Source: Candidatus Sulfotelmatobacter sp. (GTDB lineage: Bacteria; Acidobacteriota; Terriglobia; Terriglobales; Acidobacteriaceae). Taken from it: a stretch of 64,000 nt of DNA. Shown here in pieces: positions 56,554 to 64,000 of this stretch. The position numbers were made by a program, and so were the translations under genes. Position 1 is the stretch's first letter, and every line of letters starts with the position of its first letter. The notes below the pieces were generated by a model. It saw nothing but the letters and a program-made list of their open reading frames with translations. It was not told the DNA's origin and did not search any database. The stretch is from NCBI GenBank assembly GCA_025462865.1, contig JAOAPI010000019.1, forward strand, positions 124,001-188,000, read 5' to 3'.

Positions 56554-57000
56554 CTATTTTTTCGCACTCATTCGATTGTCCGGTTGCGTAGTGAACTGGT
56601 TCACGACGCTCGTGGCCGGATCGGAAACGCCGTTGGCCTGCTCGGAATAAACTTTGTAGTAATAGGTTGTTGCGGGCTTCAGATTGTGCATGCGCACCCG
56701 AAAGGTCATCTGACTGTGACTTGGGTTGATCCTGGTCGGAGATTCTGCCGTCAAGTCAAGATGGTTGGGATCTTTGCCGTAGCGCACAACGGCGTTGTGA
56801 AGGATCGTTCCTCCCGGGTTTTGCGTAGTCCAACTGACGAAAGCTAACGTGTCACTGATGGATTCGACCGTGGGACTAGCGATGACCTGGACCGGACTCG
56901 AGCCCTGAATCGCACATGCGAACCGAGGTTGTGCAAACAGCAGGCCTAGAACCACAGTGCTGATCACGATCGTTGGGCATGACGTATTTACTCGGAACAT
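56554..57000 (-). CDS. Exported fibronectin type III-like domain protein
   Basis: 148 residues from the ATG at 57000, chosen for the AGGAGG just upstream; an ATG at 57021 is the alternative. A signal peptide (about 1-30, RFACAIQG) is followed by one fibronectin type III-like beta domain (about 40-140) with TLAFVSWTTQNPGG and the LKPATTYYYKVY hairpin. Such single domains mediate protein or glycan contacts outside the cytoplasm or are parts of larger surface proteins. No enzyme motif. 26 bases separate its stop from the convergent metallophosphoesterase gene. Confidence 0.75.
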   Translation of the reverse strand: MFRVNTSCPTIVISTVVLGLLFAQPRFACAIQGSSPVQVIASPTVESISDTLAFVSWTTQNPGGTILHNAVVRYGKDPNHLDLTAESPTRINPSHSQMTFRVRMHNLKPATTYYYKVYSEQANGVSDPATSVVNQFTTQPDNRMSAKK

Positions 57001-57108
57001 TTCAAACCTCCTTTTGAACATTACGAGAACAGAATTCCCTTCCAGAATAAGACGGCGAGAATTCGTGGGGCGAACCTACCGTTCGCCCCACAGATCAGTG
57101 AACGTTCG

Positions 57109-58755
57109 TCAGGGCTTGTAGCCGTCTACCAGAGCTTGCAAGTAGGCGACAATGTCGTCTTCTTCCTCAGGAGACAAGCCAAGCTTACCGATGGTTGTGT
57201 TTTCATTGTTTGGATCTTCCGGCATCGGCCAACAAGTCACCTTCTCTACTGTTCCTTGTGGACAATTGCCAGACAACACGGGGAACGGGTACACATCGCG
57301 CGTGTTGTAGAAGTGGACTACCTCTTTCAAACTCGTAAGGTAGCCGTTATGCATGTAAGCTTTCACGAAGCCAGGATAGGGGACCATGGCGGCGTTGCGA
57401 GTGGTCGAGGTCTGAAATTTGCCCTCGAACTGCGGCAACTTTGTTCCCCAGCTTAAGTTAGGGGAAGCGCCATAGTAACCGTCAAGGAATAATCCCATTC
57501 CTTCATCAGTGAAGCCGAAGCCGAGCGGGTTGCCGGTAAATCCCCACTGGTCCGGAGTATCCTCCGAATACCAGGGCAGCTTTACGTTCTTGGGGAGACC
57601 GATGTTGTTGTAAGTGGTGTCGGTGAACAAAGGCTGAACGCTTGCTGCCTGGCCGGTATCGCTTCCGCCCAGTAGAGTGCTCGCCCTTCCATCCAAATGG
57701 CAGGTGTTGCAGCTGCCTTTGCCGCGGAACAAGTCATAGCCGTTTTGCTCTTGTGGGGTCAGAGTTGCCTTGCCCGCAAGAACATAATCGAACTTCGAGG
57801 TAAAGGGACTGACCGCATCCGAAGACTCGTAAGAGGCAATGGCCTGCGCGAACTCGTCGAAGTCCTTGTTGGAGAGCGTGCGATCCGAGGTGCTAAGCTG
57901 AACCGGAGTGGGATTTCCACCCAATACAGCGGCGCCCTTCGGAGTGCTGCAAATGCTCTCGACGTTTGAAGGCCAATTGATTTCCAGTGAGCCGACGCCA
58001 AAGACGACTTCAAAGAAAAACTTGTAGTTACTCTGCGAGAGTTTCCACACTACGCAAGCAGAATCTGGATTGGCCATTTCTTCAGGATCCAATGGCGGGT
58101 CTTGTGCTTGTTCCGCCGCTGCATTCTGCAGCTTGTATCCTGTCGCCCGGCCATCCCAGAAATTGCCGCCATAGAAATCGGCTTGGCTCTGGTTGAAATG
58201 GAGAGGTGGAAAGTAACTTGCGTAAACGTAGCTCTGCGGATTTCGCTTCGCGATCCGGTTATTCGGATAAGCTCCGGGTACTGTGATAGGAACCGATCCT
58301 GGATTCGATCCACCTGTGAATACGCTCAAGATCGATACGCCATTTCCATAACCTGCGGCCGGGTCGTGGCAATAACTGCAGGCGATGTTCTTGTTCACGG
58401 ACAGGTTGGGGTCGAAGATCTCAAGCTTGCCCAGAGTTTCGACCTGATGATAGGGATCCAATTTCCCTGACTTGGCTGCCGCCAGGGCCTGCGCTTCGAG
58501 CATGGCTTCTTCAGCCCGAACTCTCTTCGCGTCTGGATCATTTGCAATGATGCATTGAAGGTCAAGTCTTTCGCCTTTCAGTATGCACTTCTGATCCGCC
58601 GGCGGAATTTGGAAACCAGCTGGCAGTAGAAAATTGAGTTGCGGTGGTGGTGTCCCCTGTGCTGATGCACCTGGAATTGCCATTAGACTAACGAGCGCAG
58701 TCAGACACGCCGTCGAGAAGAATGAAAATCTTTCCGGACACTTCATGCGGCTCAC
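57109..58755 (-). CDS. Di-heme cytochrome c peroxidase-like protein (MauG/CcpA family)
   Basis: 548 residues from a GTG at 58755 (AGGAGG four bases upstream). A signal peptide (about 1-32) precedes two heme-binding motifs, CSYCH (126-130) and CNTCH (349-353), in the CCP/MauG family. Internal sequences such as NFWDGRATGYKLQNAA and FRGKGSCNTCHLDGR are typical. The family includes periplasmic peroxidases reducing hydrogen peroxide and MauG-like cofactor-forming enzymes. The protein is longer than standard CCPs (about 320-350), with inserts between the heme segments, so a specialised reaction is possible. Upstream on the same strand is a 44-residue membrane protein gene. Confidence 0.88.
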   Translation of the reverse strand: MSRMKCPERFSFFSTACLTALVSLMAIPGASAQGTPPPQLNFLLPAGFQIPPADQKCILKGERLDLQCIIANDPDAKRVRAEEAMLEAQALAAAKSGKLDPYHQVETLGKLEIFDPNLSVNKNIACSYCHDPAAGYGNGVSILSVFTGGSNPGSVPITVPGAYPNNRIAKRNPQSYVYASYFPPLHFNQSQADFYGGNFWDGRATGYKLQNAAAEQAQDPPLDPEEMANPDSACVVWKLSQSNYKFFFEVVFGVGSLEINWPSNVESICSTPKGAAVLGGNPTPVQLSTSDRTLSNKDFDEFAQAIASYESSDAVSPFTSKFDYVLAGKATLTPQEQNGYDLFRGKGSCNTCHLDGRASTLLGGSDTGQAASVQPLFTDTTYNNIGLPKNVKLPWYSEDTPDQWGFTGNPLGFGFTDEGMGLFLDGYYGASPNLSWGTKLPQFEGKFQTSTTRNAAMVPYPGFVKAYMHNGYLTSLKEVVHFYNTRDVYPFPVLSGNCPQGTVEKVTCWPMPEDPNNENTTIGKLGLSPEEEDDIVAYLQALVDGYKP

Positions 58756-58959
58756 GGTTCCTCCTCACTAACTTCATGTTCGCGGTGTTTTGCGTGATCA
58801 ACTAAAAGCACGCCAAGGACCACGGGCCTGAGGAAGATCCGCGCCAGTTTCGCGTTACCTACATTAATTGCGCGGAGGGTAATGCGGAAAGAAACGACGT
58901 CTGAGGGGAGCAGGCGCTGGGGACATACTCGTAATCGCAATTTTAATTCGATAAGTGAT

Positions 58960-59094
58960 TCACTGCACCAGGCCAAGCGATCCGTAAATGCCTGCCCCGA
59001 TGATGGTTAAGATCATTGCTACCACGATGATGATTGCCGTCCAACTAATGGCTTCGATTGTGATGATGGCGCGGTTCGTAATTCTCGTGTCCAT
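58960..59094 (-). CDS. Small single-pass membrane protein (44 aa)
   Basis: A 44-codon frame with ATG at 59094 and TGA at 58960. GGAGAGGAG lies just upstream of the ATG, a strong ribosome site. The protein has a charged N-terminus (MDTRITNRA), then a hydrophobic stretch of about 32 residues rich in Ile, Ala and Val ending in GSLGLVQ, thus one membrane helix. No family recognised. It is the first gene on this strand before the cytochrome gene, 204 bases away. Confidence 0.6.
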   Translation of the reverse strand: MDTRITNRAIITIEAISWTAIIIVVAMILTIIGAGIYGSLGLVQ

Positions 59095-59272
59095 AGGCCG
59101 TCTCCTCTCCACCGAGAAAGCATTTTGGAGACCATGCGGGCTGATCGAGTATTCACCGTAGGTTGCACCTCGTTAAATGGAGTCACCTGTCCGCGAATTG
59201 ACACTTCTTGACAGAAATGTCTAAATAGCGACCCTCGGACCGTGCACAAGATTAGTCTCCGCGCGCAGGAAC

Positions 59273-59596
59273 CTAAAGAAACTCGTGTCTCTGCCCGGGG
59301 GTGGCGCTCACGCGAAAATGGATTCGAGCGAATCCTGACTCAACAAAGCCTTTCAACCTGCGCTTGGTTGAGATGATGAAGGCTATTGCCTGCCATGCCG
59401 CCGCGAGACAAATGCCCAGCAGGCTCGGTTGCGCTAAGCATGTGCTCACTGCATAAGCGCAGTTCGGGATGGCAATGAACCATGAATCTCTCGCCATCAG
59501 GACTACCTTATGCATTTTCGCTTCTCCCAAAAAGATGATTGCCAGTCCAACAGCATCACAGCTCGGTGTGCCGATCGCATGATGCTCACACTTCAC
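59273..59596 (-). CDS. Possible small membrane protein (107 aa from GTG; 80 aa if ATG 59515)
   Basis: Starts at a GTG at 59596; an ATG at 59515 has a better ribosome site (GGGAG). The sequence contains one or two hydrophobic stretches (SWFIAIPNCAYAV, LGICLAAAWQAIAFIIS) and a basic tail (KRRLKG). No family recognised. Support comes mainly from the phased TTTAC-type box at 59658-59683 upstream and in the right orientation, with a TAATTA -10-like element 24 bases after it. Coding status is uncertain. Confidence 0.4.
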   Translation of the reverse strand: MKCEHHAIGTPSCDAVGLAIIFLGEAKMHKVVLMARDSWFIAIPNCAYAVSTCLAQPSLLGICLAAAWQAIAFIISTKRRLKGFVESGFARIHFRVSATPGQRHEFL

Positions 59597-59657
59597 GTTG
59601 AGACATCCAGTGTTCGGTGTGCGTAATTAATTAGAAGCGTCCAGGACTACGACGGGC

Positions 59658-59683
59658 GTAAAGAGTTGGCAAAGCTGTGCAAA
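59658..59683 (-). promoter_or_regulatory. Phased direct-repeat box (site a), Cpx-like
   Basis: Read on the minus strand: TTTGC, TTTGC, then CAACTC, then TTTAC, with half-sites spaced 10 and 11 bases apart. The innermost half, TTTGC-CAACTC-TTTAC, is nearly the same as in sites b and c. It lies upstream of the small gene at 59273-59596. Confidence 0.6.
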
Positions 59684-59802
59684 GATCCGTTGCAGCGCAC
59701 CACCGGAAGTTCTTTTTGAAGAGCGCAGCCATCATAGGCATTTGGAAGACGCGCCAGGACCGTGGCAAAACAAAGTTCTCGATTTGGCGATCGCGGGAAA
59801 GA

Positions 59803-59829
59803 GCCTCGGCACTACTGAGTCGCCGAGGC
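59803..59829 (-). terminator. GC-rich hairpin, possible terminator of the 159-aa gene
   Basis: GCCTCGGC (59803-59810) pairs exactly with GCCGAGGC (59822-59829), with an inner ACT/AGT pairing in the loop. On the minus strand it is followed by TCTTT, a short T-rich tract. It is 126 bases past the stop of the exported protein gene at 59955-60434. The rest of 59597-59954 holds no gene I can support. Confidence 0.45.
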
Positions 59830-59954
59830 ATCCTATCCTTGTGTCGCTCTCCGCGAAGACTCGTGGTTCGCGGCATCGGAAAAGGGAACTCATGTGTCGC
59901 GTTTGGTGTGATGTAGCCAGCGAAGCGTTGATGAAGCTGAGAAGAGCGTTGCAA

Positions 59955-60434
59955 TCAAAGTCCGTATTCATCTTCTTCATCCTGACTTTGTTCAGGCTCG
60001 CTCTGACCGGAATTGCCCTGGCGAACGCCGCTCCAAGTATGGCTTCCCTGTCCACCTCCGCGCCCGCCACGTCCGCCGCCACCTCCGCCCTGAGGCTGAA
60101 AGGTGCCGCTCATCTTGTCGCCATCAATGGTCCCTGTAAACGCCAGGGTCATGGGACGTCCCTGTATTTGCACACTAAAAGACACGTTGTTTCCAGAAAT
60201 ACTTCCAGACACTGAGGAAGATCCGCTTGAGTCCTCAAACGTGCCGCTGAGTTTCGAACCATCTTGCTGGATTTGCATTGTGGCTTGCTGAGAGCCATTC
60301 CGGCCCTGCCATGAAATCTGCCAGCCCCCAACAATATTCGAAGCCTGGGAATTAGTCGATTGTGAGTCTTGCGCGAGCAATAACGGTGCGGCAAGAAGAA
60401 AAGAAAACAAAAGCGGGTACAGTCGTTTAATCAT
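59955..60434 (-). CDS. Exported beta-rich protein of unknown function
   Basis: 159 residues. GGAGG precedes the ATG. A signal peptide (about 1-21, APLLLAQ) leads to a beta-rich domain (about 35-110) built of repeated strand pairs (GSKLSGTF, VSGSISGNNVSFSV, GDKMSGTF), then a Gly/Arg-rich linker (GGGGGGRGGRGGG) and an acidic tail (EPEQSQDEEDEY). I do not recognise a family. The phased repeat box b lies 48 bases upstream of the start, so the gene is probably regulated with the Cpx-like system. Confidence 0.65.
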   Translation of the reverse strand: MIKRLYPLLFSFLLAAPLLLAQDSQSTNSQASNIVGGWQISWQGRNGSQQATMQIQQDGSKLSGTFEDSSGSSSVSGSISGNNVSFSVQIQGRPMTLAFTGTIDGDKMSGTFQPQGGGGGGRGGRGGGQGSHTWSGVRQGNSGQSEPEQSQDEEDEYGL

Positions 60435-60481
60435 GTTAGCCTCCGTGCTCCTTATACAAACACGGCACGAGACTCGCAGGG

Positions 60482-60507
60482 GTAAAGAGTTCGCAAAGCA
60501 AAGTAAA
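60482..60507 (-). promoter_or_regulatory. Phased direct-repeat box (site b), Cpx-like
   Basis: On the minus strand: TTTAC, then TTTGC 10 bases on, then GAACTC, then TTTAC 11 bases on; half-site starts are 60503, 60493 and 60482 on the plus strand (GTAAA, GCAAA, GTAAA). It is 47 bases upstream of the 159-residue gene. A TATAAG element (60451-60456) downstream is -10-like; the -35 is poor, as expected for an activated promoter. Confidence 0.65.
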
Positions 60508-60639
60508 GTCTTGTTCTACCCAATCAACCCACCAGGTTCTTCTGACGCTTGAGATCAGTTTGAATTCGACCTCGAAGCGTGATGATGAGACAGCGCTGCT
60601 ACAACCAGACCTCCAAAGCCAGGGTGGGGTTAACAAAAG

Positions 60640-60666
60640 TTTACGTCGCGTTTTCGAACTCTTTAC
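60640..60666 (+). promoter_or_regulatory. Phased direct-repeat box (site c), Cpx-like
   Basis: TTTAC (60640), TTTTC (60651) and TTTAC (60662) at 11-base spacing. The inner half TTTTC-GAACTC-TTTACC matches site b at 16 of 17 positions. It lies 59 bases upstream of the receiver-only gene at 60726; a TAAATT element at 60689 could be its -10. Confidence 0.65.
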
Positions 60667-60725
60667 CTCGTTCCTTCTGCATCTCGGCTAAATTCTGTGG
60701 AGCAGTGAATTGGAGGGACCGCGTG

Positions 60726-61220
60726 ATGACTGCAAACGAAAGAAGCGAGCGTAGCTGGAGCGTACCGGCCCAATACGCTCAGAGATTGAAGCTGATCATT
60801 GCGGACGGAACACCCAGATACCTCGATACTGTCCGCAGTGTGTTGGAGTTTCATGACAGCGTGGATCTACTTGGACGAGCTGCAAACTTCGAGGAGACGA
60901 TCCAACTGGCGGTAAATCTGCGGCCGGACCTGGTTCTGTTGGATATGGAAATGCCCTCGGCGATGGTGGCAATCGCGGCCATAGTTACTGCTGCGGCCAA
61001 GGTCCAGATTGTTGGCATGTTCAACGCCAGCATTCCCCTGCACGCGCCGGCCCTTATGCTGTCGGTCAGCGCGTTCATCGATAAGGCGAGATTGTGGAAC
61101 GACCTGTTGCCGGTTCTGCACACAGTGATTCGCCGTCAAGCGGCGTCAAGACCGGTGGATCACTCGTCCTCTTTTCACGACGCCAGCGAATGGCAGTGCG
61201 CCGGACTGCCTCTTCACTAA
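60726..61220 (+). CDS. Receiver-domain protein without recognised output domain
   Basis: 164 residues from the ATG at 60726, chosen for GGAGGG upstream. The receiver starts at about residue 20 (LKLIIADGTPRYLDTV) with phospho-acceptor Asp in LVLLDMEMP and Lys in AFIDKARL. The N-terminal acidic pair is AD rather than DD, so metal binding may be weaker. Beyond the receiver only about 35 polar residues follow; no helix-turn-helix is visible. It resembles NarL-type receivers that have lost their DNA-binding half. Preceded by box c. Confidence 0.7.
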   Translation: MTANERSERSWSVPAQYAQRLKLIIADGTPRYLDTVRSVLEFHDSVDLLGRAANFEETIQLAVNLRPDLVLLDMEMPSAMVAIAAIVTAAAKVQIVGMFNASIPLHAPALMLSVSAFIDKARLWNDLLPVLHTVIRRQAASRPVDHSSSFHDASEWQCAGLPLH

Positions 61221-61305
61221 AGCTGAAGAGTTAACCGGCGCTGCGTGGATCTTCTTCCGATAGGTCACACACTATTCTTTATTCCTTGGCAGCAGGAGCA
61301 ATTCA

Positions 61306-61989
61306 ATGAGAGCGCTATCGAATATTGGGACGTCTTTTGTAACCCTTTTGTGGATGACTAGTATAGTTTTCACACTCGCTTGCGGAACTGGAAACAGCCA
61401 GATCAGATTATTGAACGCGTCCCCGGGTGAGTCATCTTTAACGGCATCGGTTGGAGGCACGTCCATCGCGACCACTGTAAATTATGGAACTGCATCGAGC
61501 TACATCTCCGTCCCGTCGGGTTCGGCAACTCTTGCGGTGGAAGCCGCTGGCACGACAAGCCTGCTTATCAACGCGAGCATCACTCTGAGTTCTAACACCT
61601 CTTATACGGTGCTTGCCGGGAACTATTCCTCCGCAATTAACGCCACAATTCTCAGCGACGACAACACAACGCCTGCGTCTGGAAACGTTAGCATTCGTCT
61701 CGTGAATGCCTCGCCGACGCTGGGAACCGCAGATGTGTATGTCCTCGCACCCGGAAGCAGCCTGAGCAGTGCCACCCCAGTAGTCACCAGTCTGAATTTC
61801 GAATCCGCGTCCAGTTATCAATCCCTCAGTGCGGGCAACTATGAAGTGTATTTCACGCAGCCCGGCCAAAAATCCGCGGTGATCGATAGCGGCCCTCTGA
61901 CACTGACGTCGCAACAGATACGCACCGTCGTTGGTTTGGACGGGGAATCAGGTGGATACGAGACAGCCGTGCTCTCGGACCTCAACTAA
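61306..61989 (+). CDS. DUF4397 lipoprotein
   Basis: 227 residues; AGGAG lies 10 bases upstream of the ATG. A lipoprotein signal ends at TLAC (about 23-26). Two DUF4397-type repeats follow: the first includes IRLLNASPGESSLTASVGG and SVPSGSATLAVEAAG, the second IRLVNASPTLGTADVYVLAP and SLSAGNYEVYFTQPG. The domain is found in exported proteins of unknown role. The repeats are internal copies of each other. It has no clear copy of the phased box upstream. Confidence 0.82.
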   Translation: MRALSNIGTSFVTLLWMTSIVFTLACGTGNSQIRLLNASPGESSLTASVGGTSIATTVNYGTASSYISVPSGSATLAVEAAGTTSLLINASITLSSNTSYTVLAGNYSSAINATILSDDNTTPASGNVSIRLVNASPTLGTADVYVLAPGSSLSSATPVVTSLNFESASSYQSLSAGNYEVYFTQPGQKSAVIDSGPLTLTSQQIRTVVGLDGESGGYETAVLSDLN

Positions 61990-62084
61990 TGAAATCACGT
62001 GGAGGTTTCGAACTTCGCAATTGCGATCCTTCGCGCGGAACCTTGAGAGAGACTGCGTGAATCGATCGGTAGCTGTCGAGCATG

Positions 62085-62110
62085 TTTACGCAATCTTTAC
62101 AAATCTTTAT
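62085..62110 (+). promoter_or_regulatory. Phased direct-repeat box (site d) before the OmpR-type regulator
   Basis: TTTAC (62085), TTTAC (62096) and TTTAT (62106) at 11- and 10-base spacing. The reverse complement reads GTAAA-N6-GTAAA, close to the CpxR box (GTAAA-N5-GTAAA). It is 47 bases upstream of the regulator gene at 62158, so autoregulation is likely. Confidence 0.6.
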
Positions 62111-62157
62111 TGTTCTATTCGCTTAGCCAGAATCCAACTCCGTAGGAGTACACCGCT

Positions 62158-62868
62158 ATGGAGAGCATTCTTGTGGTCGATGATGACGTTGAGATGTGCG
62201 GCATGCTCGCCGAATATCTTCAATCGGAAGGACTGCAAGTCGAAATGGTCCACAACGGCGAGCACGGTCTCAAACGAGCATTGTCAGGAGAGCACTCTCT
62301 TATTCTGCTCGACATCATGCTCCCGAAGATCAATGGGATTGAATTACTGCGGCGGCTAAGAACGGAGTCTAACGCTCGTGTGCTGCTGCTAACTGCGCGA
62401 GGAGAGGAAGTCGACCGCATCATAGGCCTGGAGGTGGGTGCAGATGATTACGTTCCCAAACCTTTTAGCGCTCGTGAACTCCTGGCACGCATACGCGCGA
62501 TTCTTAGAAGACCCGAAACTGGTCCGGCGGCAAACTCACGAGGCTCGTCGATTGTCGTGCTCGGCGATGTCGAAATGGACAAGGGAACCCGCAGCGTGAG
62601 GCGAGCGGGATCTGACATAGAGCTGACAGCGCTTGAGTTCAATCTGCTCGAATTGCTATTGAGGATGGCAGGCCAGGTTGTCACGCGAGAACGGGTAGCG
62701 GCAGCGATCATGGGACGGCAATTCTCGCCTTTCGATCGCAGCATCGACGTTCACGTTAGCAAGCTCCGCCGCAAATTAGGACCGCAAGCGTCGGGACAGG
62801 AACGGATCAAATCCATCCGGAGTGTTGGGTATATCTATACCGCGCAGGCCCAAATGGAAGAGAACTAA
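62158..62868 (+). CDS. OmpR-family response regulator (CpxR-like)
   Basis: 236 residues. The receiver (1-120) has VDDDVEM, phospho-acceptor Asp in ILLDIMLPK, Thr in LLTARG and Lys in VPKPF; the winged-helix output domain (about 138-232) has GTRSVRRAGSDIELTALEFNLL and the recognition region VHVSKLRRKLG. Overall closest in wording to CpxR-type regulators. It is six bases ahead of its kinase gene. The phased box d upstream, and similar boxes before three nearby genes, suggest it is the factor that binds them. Confidence 0.92.
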   Translation: MESILVVDDDVEMCGMLAEYLQSEGLQVEMVHNGEHGLKRALSGEHSLILLDIMLPKINGIELLRRLRTESNARVLLLTARGEEVDRIIGLEVGADDYVPKPFSARELLARIRAILRRPETGPAANSRGSSIVVLGDVEMDKGTRSVRRAGSDIELTALEFNLLELLLRMAGQVVTRERVAAAIMGRQFSPFDRSIDVHVSKLRRKLGPQASGQERIKSIRSVGYIYTAQAQMEEN

Positions 62869-62874
62869 CCAGCT

Positions 62875-64000
62875 ATGCGGACTCTCTTCTGGAAAATATT
62901 TCTGTCGTTTTGGGTGGTGGTGGCAGCGTCGATTGTTGGCAGCTTGTTCTTCAGACCCGCAGCGCCCCTGCCGGCGTGGCAAAACTTGGTTTCCACCGGT
63001 TTTGGCATCCAAAGCCAGAACCTTGTACAAGCGTACGAGAGAGGCGGTCAGCCCGAACTCGTTCGCTTGATGCAACGCCTTCGGCAAAGTTCCTACGACC
63101 AAATCTTCTTGCTCGATGCCAAAGGCAACGACGTTGCTGGGCAGCAAGTGACGCCGCAGGCGAGACGTGTCGCTAAACGCGTTACCGCTGATAGCAAAGT
63201 GGAATTTGCTCGTGTCGGAGGTGACACTTTGCTCGCCGAGCGTGTCGTGTCGATTGATGACACGCGGTACGTAGCGGTTGCCAGATTTTTGGAGGTGCCC
63301 GGTCTGCCGGGGCGGCCTCTATTGCGCGGCTTGGCAGTCGCAATCGCAATCTCAGGAATCGTGTGCTTTTGGCTTGCTCGGTATTTGAGTGCTCCAATCG
63401 TTCGCTTGCGAAACGCCGCGCACGAACTGGCTAGAGGAAATCTAGCCGCCCGTGCCGGAAGGCAGCTCAGCAACCGGCATGACGAGATCGCACAACTGGT
63501 ACAAGAGTTCGACCGGATGGCGGTGCAGATTGAATCGCTTATGTGCGCGCAAAAGAGACTGATCAGCGACGTTTCTCACGAGTTCCGCTCACCGCTCACG
63601 CGGATGTATCTTGCCGCAGAACTGATTCGCAAGGTAAATCATCCCGCGGTGAAGACGGCAAGCTTGCGGATTGAGCAAGAGATAGAGCGCCTGAACGGCA
63701 TGATCAGCAACCTGCTTACACTTTCCAAGATCGACGCGTGCGAATCGCTTACCAGTAAGAAGACGATTGATGTTGCCGACCTGCTGCGAACAATTGTGAA
63801 CGACGCCGACTTCGAGGCACACGATCACGACTGCCGGGTGATCCTCTACGGGTCCGAAGATTGCTCGACGATCGGCAATCCCGATCTGCTTCGGAGCGCG
63901 GTGGAAAATGTAATCCGTAATGCGATTCGTTACACCGCGCAGCAGACTGAAGTGGAGGTTCAGCTCACATGTGAAACACATGGCGCCGCTTCCGAAGCGA
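62875..64000 (+). CDS. Sensor histidine kinase, CpxA-like (3' end outside window)
   Basis: 375 codons are visible and the frame is open to the window edge. One membrane helix at the start (about 7-26), a short periplasmic domain (about 27-140), a second helix (about 147-167), a HAMP domain (about 168-222), HisKA with SDVSHEFRSPL (H near residue 239), and the N-box VENVIRNAIRYT before the edge. This is the CpxA layout with a small sensor domain. It forms the pair with the regulator just upstream. Confidence 0.9.
   Translation, partial: MRTLFWKIFLSFWVVVAASIVGSLFFRPAAPLPAWQNLVSTGFGIQSQNLVQAYERGGQPELVRLMQRLRQSSYDQIFLLDAKGNDVAGQQVTPQARRVAKRVTADSKVEFARVGGDTLLAERVVSIDDTRYVAVARFLEVPGLPGRPLLRGLAVAIAISGIVCFWLARYLSAPIVRLRNAAHELARGNLAARAGRQLSNRHDEIAQLVQEFDRMAVQIESLMCAQKRLISDVSHEFRSPLTRMYLAAELIRKVNHPAVKTASLRIEQEIERLNGMISNLLTLSKIDACESLTSKKTIDVADLLRTIVNDADFEAHDHDCRVILYGSEDCSTIGNPDLLRSAVENVIRNAIRYTAQQTEVEVQLTCETHGAASEA

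Noticed and set aside
59631-59954. 107-codon minus-strand frame between the small genes
   Set aside because: Basic, low-hydrophobicity sequence without a ribosome site; it overlaps the hairpin at 59803 and box a.

Overview
The window reads as ordinary chromosome of a GC-rich Gram-negative bacterium. The gene mix fits Acidobacteriota (class Terriglobia) best: paired DUF2950/DUF3300 exported proteins, a beta-lactamase-fold/DUF1343 fusion, many exported proteins of unknown function, an RND tripartite pump and a PagL-like outer-membrane protein. This placement is inferred from gene content; no rRNA, tRNA, IS element, phage or CRISPR array was seen.

Layout. 1-8.7 kb: the end of an MscS channel gene, an SDR, a BadF-type sugar kinase, a sodium/solute symporter, an APC permease, a TonB-like protein and an M48 metalloprotease. 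8.7-12.3 kb: a PagL-like gene, then groES-groEL behind a clear housekeeping promoter and CIRCE operator. 12.3-24 kb: AlaX editing enzyme, a kinase/RapZ-C fusion overlapping a MurU-like nucleotidyltransferase, threonine synthase, NDH-2, NfeD, slipin, a SPOR protein and an ArsR regulator. 24-29 kb: a large hybrid kinase divergent from an HD-GYP regulator. 29-32 kb: exported proteins. 32-38.6 kb: a peptidoglycan-salvage group (beta-lactamase-fold/NamZ fusion, second beta-lactamase-fold protein, MurQ, MurA). 38.6-45.2 kb: an ECF sigma factor followed by an RND pump operon. 45-51 kb: multicopper oxidase, SDR, aldo/keto reductase, DUF2950 and DUF3300. 51-54.7 kb: four signalling genes (FixJ-like regulator, kinase, lone receiver, sigma-54 activator). 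54.7-59 kb: TetR with a palindromic operator, a metallophosphoesterase, a fibronectin-like protein, a di-heme peroxidase and a 44-residue membrane protein. 59-64 kb: small exported proteins and a Cpx-like two-component system.

Two themes link the genes. First, cell-wall amino-sugar salvage recurs at three places: BadF-type kinase plus symporter; AmgK-like kinase/RapZ-C fusion plus MurU-like enzyme; NamZ fusion, MurQ and MurA. Together they could supply both a MurNAc-6-phosphate/etherase route and a MurNAc-1-phosphate/UDP-MurNAc route. Second, the last 4.5 kb carries four copies of a phased TTTAC/TTTGC direct-repeat box, one ahead of the OmpR-family regulator at the right end and three ahead of neighbouring genes. 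This looks like a compact, self-controlled, Cpx-like envelope regulon and is the best candidate here for something undescribed.
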